Assembly: GCA_015228815.1 (NCBI GenBank)
Contig: JADGCV010000009.1
Coordinates: 1 to 64,000 of the forward strand
Direction: 5' to 3'
DNA from: Magnetococcales bacterium
GTDB lineage: Bacteria; Pseudomonadota; Magnetococcia; Magnetococcales; UBA8363
DNA length: 64,000 nt
The position numbers and the translations under genes are program-made. Each line of letters opens with the position of its first letter. Position 1 is the stretch's first letter. The notes beneath the pieces were generated by a model, which was not told where the DNA came from, ran no database searches, and saw only the letters and a program-made list of their open reading frames with translations. Shown piece after piece: positions 15,269 through 24,000 of this stretch.

Positions 15269-17779
15269 ATGACGATTGGGGAAAAAATCATGATGCCTGT
15301 AGCGTCCCAGGGACACTTTACGACACCCCTTCCATGGAAGGATCGTTACCGCGGCGCCGTCATCCTTGGGACGGTTCTGGGAGGGATGTTGATGACCTCC
15401 TGTCAAACGACCGACATCAAGGCCTCGAAAAACCATTTTCTCCGCCCGACCGATCCCCCGGTCCATATTGCCGCGGGAAGCGACCTGGTCCCGGAGGTGG
15501 TGGCGGAAATGAAAAACGGCGCCGATGACGGGCGGCGTGACGAGGTGTACACGATCACGGTTACCGAAATGCCGGTGCGCGATCTTCTTTTTGCCCTGGC
15601 GCGGGATGCGAACAAGAACATCGATGTCTATCCGGGCATTACCGGTCGGGTCACCCTGAGCGCCATCGATCAAACCCTGCCGCAAATTCTCGACCGCGTG
15701 GCCAAGCAGGTGGGAATTCGTTATGAAATCGATGGCGAGACCGTCATTGTCTCTCCCGATCGTCCATACCTCAAGATCTATCAGGTGGACTACATCAATG
15801 TTTTGCGCGATGCGGTGAGTTCCAACAAGGTTTCGACTCAGGTCTCCACGACCTCCCTGAGTTCCGCCGATCTGACCGGAACGGATGCCAATCAATCCTC
15901 GACCAACCTTTCGACGTCATCGACCAACCGATTCTGGCGCACGCTGACGCTGAACGTTCAGACCATCCTCAACAGCGACCGGACCGGAAGTCTCGACACC
16001 GGCGCTGCCGCCGGGCAATCGGGGGGGGGTACGGAAGGCGAAATCATTCTCCCCGGAGGGGCGACCTCGAAAGTGATTCCAGCCGCGGGGGTCGGGGATA
16101 CCATCGGCGGGGTGATACCGCCGACGGGAGCGGCCACGGATGAAACGGCGACGGGAACCGAGGCGGAAGGGACGGGCATCGTCGCCATCAATCCCGAGGC
16201 GGGATTGATCTCGGTCTATGCCTCCTCGACGCAACATGAACGGATCCAGAAGTATCTGGACACGGTTCTGGACAACGTCCATCGTCAGGTGTTGATCGAA
16301 TCGACGGTGGTCGAGGTCGAACTGAGCGATGGTTTTCAGGAGGGGGTGGACTGGAACAAAGTGTTCAACCAGGCAGCGGGCATGACGGTCAGCGGCGCGT
16401 TTTCCACCATGAATCCGCTCGACGAACCCCTGGATTTCTTCACCATCCAGCACGACGGCGATACCGGTTCCAACGGGACGATCAGCGTCGCTCTGAAGGT
16501 GTTGGAAACCTTCGGCAACACCAAGGTGCTCTCCTCGCCCAAGATCATGGCCCTCAACAATCAATCGGCGCTGCTGAAAGTGGTCAAGAACGAGGTATTT
16601 TTCACCCTGGAATCGAGTGTCAACAACAGTTCCACCAACACCAGCACGACCGGTACCGCCGCGACCGCGCAGATTCCGGTGTTCAACACCAAGGTGCATA
16701 CGGTGCCGGTGGGCCTGATCATGTCGGTCACGCCGCAGATTTCCAACAACGACATCGTCAGTCTCAATGTCCGACCGACCATTTCCCGGATCTACGACTG
16801 GAAAAAAGATCCCAACCCCGCCCTGAAAAGGAATACCCTGACGACCGGCCTGGAGGAGGATGTCGAGAGCAAGATTCCGCTGATCGAGGTCAAGGAGATG
16901 GAAACCTTGATGCGGATTCATTCGGGACAGGTGGCGGTGATGGGTGGATTGATGCAGGATGTGACGGCGGAGGATTCCAACGGCCTGCCGGTTTTGGGAC
17001 GGATGCCGGGATTGGGATTTCTTTTTGGCAATCAGGCCCGGCTGTCGAAGAAATCGGAGTTGGTGATTTTTCTCAGGCCGGTGGTGATGAGTCAGGGCAA
17101 ACCGCGCGACATGACGGCGCGTGATCCCAGGCGGACCCGTCCGGTACTGGCGCAACCGGTCGTCAAACCGCCACAAAAACAGGACCAGAAACCAGCCGCG
17201 CCCGCCAAGGATTCCCCCCTGCCGGAACAGGGAGGGACCCCGGAGAAGGGCAATGGGACGGAGGAACCCGCCGCCCCGCCACCGGCGGCCCCCACGGGTG
17301 AAACCCCGGCGGCGGCATTGGCTCCGGGCGAATCCTATCTTGATTTCACGATGCCGGGTGGCATGGGGGGCGGTGTCCCGCCGCAACCTTCCGCCCCGAC
17401 CGCCATGAATGCTGCCACCACCCACATTGCCCCGACCCCGGCGCAACCGGCCCTTCCTCCGGAGATGGAGGAGGATCCCATGCTTCCCATGGACAATGGC
17501 GAGCGTCATCATGGAGACGGTCCGGAGATGGGACGGAGTTCGGCTCGGAGCGGGGTCTTTCTGGAACTGGGCTCGTTCCGGCAACAGGCGCTCGCCGACA
17601 ATGTTCAATCCCAGGTGAAGGCGATCGGTTTGCCGATCCATCGGGAACAGGCGATCGTGGCGGGAACCGCCTATCAGCGGGTCCGGTCCGGCCCCTACGG
17701 CAGCCGTCAGGAGGCGGATCACGCCCGCAACCGTATCGCCAGCGTGACCGGGATCCAGGCCCGACTGGCGACCAATTGA
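15269..17779 (+). CDS. Lipoprotein secretin (MshL/PilQ-type) with C-terminal SPOR domain
   Basis: An 836-residue outer-membrane channel protein. A lipobox LMTSC puts the lipidated Cys at residue 45. An STN-like N-domain follows (LFALARDANKNIDVYPG, about 105-180), then a Ser/Thr-rich MshL-like stretch, the secretin core (about 330-605, IMALNNQSALLKVVKN, IHSGQVAVMGGLMQD), a Pro/Ala linker, and a SPOR domain at about 750-832 (VFLELGSFRQQALADN, YQRVRSGPYGSRQEA). Secretins form exit pores for type IV pili or type II secretion; SPOR domains bind denuded septal peptidoglycan. GAGGTGG precedes the ATG. No pilus or secretion partners flank it. Confidence 0.88.
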   Translation: MTIGEKIMMPVASQGHFTTPLPWKDRYRGAVILGTVLGGMLMTSCQTTDIKASKNHFLRPTDPPVHIAAGSDLVPEVVAEMKNGADDGRRDEVYTITVTEMPVRDLLFALARDANKNIDVYPGITGRVTLSAIDQTLPQILDRVAKQVGIRYEIDGETVIVSPDRPYLKIYQVDYINVLRDAVSSNKVSTQVSTTSLSSADLTGTDANQSSTNLSTSSTNRFWRTLTLNVQTILNSDRTGSLDTGAAAGQSGGGTEGEIILPGGATSKVIPAAGVGDTIGGVIPPTGAATDETATGTEAEGTGIVAINPEAGLISVYASSTQHERIQKYLDTVLDNVHRQVLIESTVVEVELSDGFQEGVDWNKVFNQAAGMTVSGAFSTMNPLDEPLDFFTIQHDGDTGSNGTISVALKVLETFGNTKVLSSPKIMALNNQSALLKVVKNEVFFTLESSVNNSSTNTSTTGTAATAQIPVFNTKVHTVPVGLIMSVTPQISNNDIVSLNVRPTISRIYDWKKDPNPALKRNTLTTGLEEDVESKIPLIEVKEMETLMRIHSGQVAVMGGLMQDVTAEDSNGLPVLGRMPGLGFLFGNQARLSKKSELVIFLRPVVMSQGKPRDMTARDPRRTRPVLAQPVVKPPQKQDQKPAAPAKDSPLPEQGGTPEKGNGTEEPAAPPPAAPTGETPAAALAPGESYLDFTMPGGMGGGVPPQPSAPTAMNAATTHIAPTPAQPALPPEMEEDPMLPMDNGERHHGDGPEMGRSSARSGVFLELGSFRQQALADNVQSQVKAIGLPIHREQAIVAGTAYQRVRSGPYGSRQEADHARNRIASVTGIQARLATN

Positions 17780-17792
17780 ACCATTGCCAAAA

Positions 17793-17819
17793 CCGATCCG
17801 GGAGCACTTCCCGGATCGG
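17793..17819 (+). terminator. Rho-independent-type terminator after the secretin
   Basis: CCGATCCGGGA (17793-17803) pairs with TCCCGGATCGG (17809-17819), an 11-base perfect stem with a five-base loop, followed by CTCCTTTCGT. Placed 14 bases after the secretin stop. Confidence 0.75.
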
Positions 17820-17921
17820 CTCCTTTCGTAACTTTCCTGCCAACGGTCTTGGACCGCCATGGATCCGCGAACGCGATCACCCTGGTTTCGTTCCACCCGG
17901 ACCGTCTTTAAGAGTTTATCC

Positions 17922-17993
17922 TTGACAATTGGTGCCCCTGGTTACGATTCTTTACTGAATAATCGTCGTATTTTCAGGACATTCTGGTATAAT
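17922..17993 (+). promoter_or_regulatory. Candidate promoters of the giant FecR/cadherin gene
   Basis: Two overlapping options in the 296-base gap: TTGACA (17922-17927) with TACGAT (17943-17948) at a short 15-base spacing, and an extended -10 TGGTATAAT (17985-17993) with a perfect TATAAT but poor -35. The second would start transcription about 75 bases before the ATG at 18076. Confidence 0.45.
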
Positions 17994-18075
17994 GGGTACC
18001 AAATCGGGGCAGAACCGGACCGGGTAGTGACGCCCGGACTCCGGCGTTTCTCCTGTACGCCAAAGGTGGCCGGCA

Positions 18076-21000
18076 ATGTTTAAATTATTGCAAAACAAAT
18101 GGCTTGTCGCAATTCTCATCATCCTTGGCATCACCGTGGCGGGGGCCTTTTTGTTGATGGTTCCCCAGACTGCGATGGAGCGCAAGGGGATCGCCCTGGA
18201 CCGCGACAAGCTTCCGGCGCGACAAAAACAGGCGGACACCGGAAAGAAGGAACCACCGGTGCAGGTGGAGGCCGCCAAACGGGAACCGGTGGGTGGGGTG
18301 ACCCAGCTCAAGGGGCTGGCTTTTGCCGAATTCGAAAAGGTCAAACGGGTCCTCGAAGAAGGGAGCCCGGTCTTCCAGGGCGACCGGATCGTCACCGGGA
18401 GCAAGGCGCGCCTGATCCTCAAGATGAAGGATGATGCGGTCATCGCCCTGGGCGAGGACAGCGAGTTTCTTGTTCAGCACTATACCTTCAAGGTCCGTCC
18501 CGACAATACGGTCGGCGAGGAGGATGGCAACAAGGGCCAGGTGGAACTGACCCGGGGTCTGGCCAAGTTCACCTCGGGGCGGCTGGGGCAGATGAAGAAC
18601 AAACCGTTCCACCTGGTGACGCCGGTGGCGACGATGGGGGTTCGCGGCACCCAGGGGTTCATCCGGTTGAACGGCAGCGGTGCCGACATGGCCATCGAGG
18701 TCGTCTCCCTGAAGGACGAGGTCCTTGTATGGATGGAGGAGCCTGCGAAAAAATTAAGTTCCTCTTCAGGAGAGATCCACTTTTTGACCGCCCTGATCGG
18801 CGAAGCGTTTGCCGCGGATCTTGGCCGGGAGCCGGCGACGGTCAAGACGAATCAGATGTTGTCGGGATCGCCGACCTCCCCCCCCGTGATTACCGATGCC
18901 CCCAAGGAAAAATTGAGTGATGCCCACACGAGTACCGCGGTGAAAAAGCTGCCGGAAGGGGCCCGGAAGGACCTGGCCCAGAAAGCGGCCCAATCCCTGG
19001 TGGACAAGGGGGCGGCGGCCAATGTCGAAGAGGCGGCCAAACTCCTGGAACAAACGCCCCAGGCCCTGGAACAATTGGTCGAAGAGGCGGAAGAACACCT
19101 CATGGAGGAGACCCGGGCCGATGTGGAAAAACAATTGGAAAAAGACGAAAAGCTGAAAGAGATCGATGCGGACCTCAAGAAGGCCGAGGAGGGTGGTGAC
19201 ACGGCAAAGCTCACTGAATTGAACGAAAAGAAACAGGCATTGCTTGCCGACTCCCATCCCATCGACACGGTCATCGATGGGGTCGATCAAAAGAAATCGG
19301 CGGACGGGGCGATCGAAAAGGTGATTCCCAAGGTTGAAAGTTTTGCCGAGGAGGTGACCAAGGCGGTCGCAGAAGGAAAAAACCTTCAGGAAGCGCTCGA
19401 AGGGAAGGCACAAAACTATCGGGAAGATGTCAAGAGCAAGGCCAAGGCGCTGGGCATCGAGGATTACGAAGGGGCAAAACGGACTGGAGAGAAAATACGG
19501 GAAGAGGTCAAGGACCAGATTCCGGGACAGCCTGCTCCGGGTGAAAAAACGTTATCGCCCCTGGGGACGCAACCCCTGCCGGGAGAAACGCGACCTTCTT
19601 CTGCGGCAACGGATGTAGAGGGAACGGTCTCCGGGACTTCGGAAGGGGCTTCGACCGATGCAGCCGCCAAGGATGCGGGTGGGACAGCAGCGGAAGGGAC
19701 CAAGGATGCCGCCAAGGGGAGCACCACCGCCACCGATGCGAAAGCCGGAAGTGCTGTACGGGATCCCAACAGTGTTTTTGCAGACACCGCCCGAACCGCC
19801 GCCACCCCGACCACAACCACGACGGGAACGACGTCATCCACCACGTCCGATTCGAACAAGACGACTTTTTCTCCCACTCCTATTTCCTTCAACAAACCAC
19901 CGGTCATGGCGGCCCAGACGTTTTCGGTGGACGAAAACAAACCCCTCAACACGATCGTCGGAACCCTGGCGGCGACCGACCCCAATACAGGCAATGTCCT
20001 GAGTTTCACCCTGACACCGACGGACGTGTTCACGGTGGATGCCGCAACCGGGGTGATCACCACGGTGGCACCCCTCGATTATGAAAAAACCGCCTCCTAC
20101 ACCCTGACCGCCACGGTGACCGACAACGTTCCCGACAATACCAAGGACAAGAAGATCACCACCATCACTGCGGCGATTACGATCAATGTAAAAAATATCA
20201 ATGAGACTCCGACAATCGTCGCTCCAGGGACGCTGCTTGTCGATGAGGATGGAACGCTCAAGGTGTCGGGCATCACCGTTGCCGATCCCGACACCCTCGT
20301 TGCCGTGACGACGGGGGTGGAACCGGGGGATTTGTCGGTAAAACTTGAAGTAGTCCATGGACTTATCACCCTGACCGATACCTCTGGAGTCACAATCGTC
20401 GCCTCTGGGGCCAATAATTTAACAATGAAAGGAAAGCTTCCTTCCCTGAATAATGCTCTAGGAAAACTCACCTATACACCAAAGAAGGACTATAACGGAA
20501 GTGATGTTCTGTATGTGGATGTTGATGACCTTGGAACTCAAGGCAGTGGGACAGCGAAGTCCACATCCACCCAGATAGCAATTACTGTGCAACCAATCAA
20601 TGATGAGCCAAAGTTTAACAATGCCGATCTAAAATTTACCGTCGATGAAAACATGCCGGTGGGAACACAGGTTGGTAATAATATTTTCGCCTCCGACGTT
20701 GAGCTTGATACTATTACCTATTCCATCACCAAAGGCAATTTGGGCAATGCCTTTGCCATCGAACCAGACACAGGCAAAATCACCGTAGCAGCTAAGATCG
20801 ATTTTGAAGTCAATCCGATCTATACTCTGGAAATAGTAGCAAAAGATGCCGGTTTAGCATCACAACAGACAGGTGCCATTCCCGCCAAGGTGGTAATCGA
20901 AGTCAATAATGTCAACGAACCGCCCCGCTTCAAGGATCTTCCCAACGCCATCGGCGCCCTGGAGGACACGATCAAGGCGTTATCCGAGATCCAGATCGAC

Positions 21001-24000
21001 GATCCCGACCTGACCGCATCCAGTACCGAAACTTTGAAACTGACCCTTTCCGTCGAACACGGGACCCTTTCGACCCGTTCCGACCACAGCCTGGCGGAAA
21101 AGACCCTGACCCTGACCAATACTCTGGCCAATTTGCGCAAGGAATTGGAACGGTTGAACTATCGGGGCGAGAACAACTATGCCGGGGTCGATACCCTGAC
21201 CCTGAAACTGGATGACCAGGGCAACATTGGTTCCGGAACGACGATTCCCGCCACCGGGACCGTGGCCATTTCCATCGTTGGAGTCAATGATGTCCCCACG
21301 ATCACCCCGATCACCGATGTGATCATCGACGAGGACAAATCGAAATCATTTTCCTTCCAGGTGGCCGACCTGGACACCCCTGCCAGTGATCTTCTGGTCA
21401 GCGTTGCGTCGTCCAACACCGACCTGTTTCCCACGGCCAATCTGGTCCTGTCGGGGACCAGTACCGATCGGACCCTGACGGCGACGCCGGCGCTCAACCG
21501 TTTTGGCGACGCGGTCATCACCTTGACCGTTTCCGACAAGAACGATGCCACCCAGACGAAGACCTCAAGTTTCAAGGTGACGGTGCGGGCGGTGGCGGAC
21601 AAGCCGGTGATTACCGCGGCCACGACCAGCGAGGATGTGCAAACCACCTCGGGACTGGTACTGGCCCGCGCCGGGGTCGATGGCGACGAGGTGACCCATT
21701 TTCAGATCAAGAACATTGTCAACGGAGCGGTCTACAAAAAGGATGGGGTGACGATTGTCAATGAAGGCGAGTTCATCACCGTCGCGGAGGGAACCGCGGG
21801 ATTGAAATTCACCCCTGGGACGAATCTTTATACCGTCAGCGGCAGCGTTGTCTTTGGATTCGATGTATTTGGCGCCACGGCGGCGGCGGATACGAACGTT
21901 GGTCCCGAAAAAGCGACCGCGACCATTGCGGTCACCAGCGTCAACGATGCGCCGGTGATCACCAAACCGGCCAACGCGACCGTCCTTGAGGACACAGCGC
22001 TTGTCATTACCGGTTTGAGCGTTGCCGATGTCGATGCGGGAACCGCTTCCCTGCAAGTGGTTCTGTCGGCTCTGGACGGTACCGTGACCCTGGCCAAGAC
22101 CGATGGCATCTCCATCGAATCGGGGACCAACGACAGCGCAGCGATCACCTTTTCCGGTCCCGTGACCGCCATCAACGGGGCGTTGTCGGGGATGAGCTAT
22201 CGGGGGGACACCTCTTTTTCCGGCAGCGACACACTGACCCTCAAAGTGAATGACCAGGGCAATACCGGCGCGGTCACCACCCCCCTGACCGATGAAAAAA
22301 CGGTGACGATCACCGTGACGGCGGTCAACGATGCGCCGGTGATCACCCGGGGAATCACGACATCCCAGACCTATACCGAAGGCGACGCGGTGGGCAACAA
22401 CACGGCCATGGTCATTGATGAGGCCATCGTGATCGAGGATGTCGATGATGCCGACCTGAGCGGCGCCACCCTCACCATTGCCACGGGGAAAGATGGAACC
22501 AAGGATCAACTCGATGTCACCGCCACCGAGACGATCGCCAAGAGTTGGAATGCGACCACGGGCGTTCTGACGTTGACCGGCAGTGCGACGGTCGCCGATT
22601 ACCAGGCGCTTCTGCGCCAGGTGACCTTTACTTCGACGAGCGACGATCCAAAAGCGGGAACCCGGACGGTAACGATCAAGGTCAACGATGGTGATCTTGA
22701 CAGTGCCTTGGCCAGTTATTCCATTGTCGTCGTTGCCGTCAACGATGCCCCCTCCATGACCGCCGGCAGCACGCTTAACTATACCGAGAACGATGCCGCG
22801 ACCGTCGTCGAATCCTCGTTGACCGTCACCGACCTGGACAATGCCTCCCTGACGGGAGCGAGCGCCACCATTTCGAGCGGCTATCAGAACGACACCAGCG
22901 ACAGCGACACCCTGGCTTTCGCGGACAGTGGTGGTATCACCGGTTCCTGGGACGCCACGACCGGGGTCCTGACCTTGACGGGCAGCGCCACCAAGGAAGC
23001 CTATGCCGCGGCCTTGAAAACGGTCACCTTTGTCCACACGGGGGACAACCCCACCACCGATAACCGAACCATCTCCTTTGTCGTCAGCGACGGCAGCGCC
23101 TCTTCGACGGCGGTCACAAGTACCGTGGCGATGACCGCGGTCAACGATGTTCCGGTGGTGACCGCCACGGCGAGCATTTCGGTCAACGAGGGAATCGATG
23201 CGGTGCAGAACACCGCCATGGTGATCGACGGTTCGATCACCGTGAAAGATGCGGAAAGCGACACCATCACTGCCGCGACGATCACCATCGGCACCAATTA
23301 TGTCAACGATGAGGATGTCCTGATCTTCCCTGCCACCCTGGGCAACATCCAGGCAGACACGACGAACGGCAGCGATAGCGGCTACAGCGGTTGGAATGCG
23401 ACCTCGGGCACCCTGAAACTGACCGGTTCCGGGACCGTTGCCGAATACCAGGCCGCCTTGCGGACCATCAAATACCACAACCTGGACAGCGATATTCCCA
23501 CCGCCTCGACCCGCGGCATTTCCTTCCAGGTTACCGATACCGGACAAAGCCTTGCCGCCACCGCCCAGGTAACGATGGTTCCCCAGAACGATTCACCCAC
23601 TCTGGTCCAGGGATCGGCACTCCTTCCGAGCTACACCGAAGACAGCCCCACCAGCAAGCATGCCGAGCTTATCGATAACGGCATCGTCCTGGCCGATGTC
23701 GATGACACCAACATTGAAGGGGCGACGGTGACGATCTCCGCCACCTATGACAGTGGCAAGGATCTTCTTGCCTTCGACAGCGCCTTCACCAGCAGCACCA
23801 TTACCGGCACGTTCAACGCGACCACAGGCGTGTTTACCCTGGCGGGATCCGACACCGTAGCCAATTATCAAACCGCGTTGCGGGCAGTCACTTATGCCAA
23901 TTCGAGCGATCATCCCACCGCCGGATCGCGGACGATTACCTTTGCGATTTCCGATGGTTCTCTTTCCAGCAACAGCACGAGCGTCACTTTTGATGCCACC

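Noticed and set aside
15917-17896. 659-codon minus-strand ORF opposite the secretin
   Set aside because: Composition is Arg/His/Gly-rich shadow; the plus strand encodes STN, secretin and SPOR domains.
21565-23547. 660-codon minus-strand ORF inside the giant repeat gene
   Set aside because: It is a reverse-frame shadow of the cadherin-like repeats: Gly/Asp/Arg-rich, no domain, and the plus frame has clear repeats.
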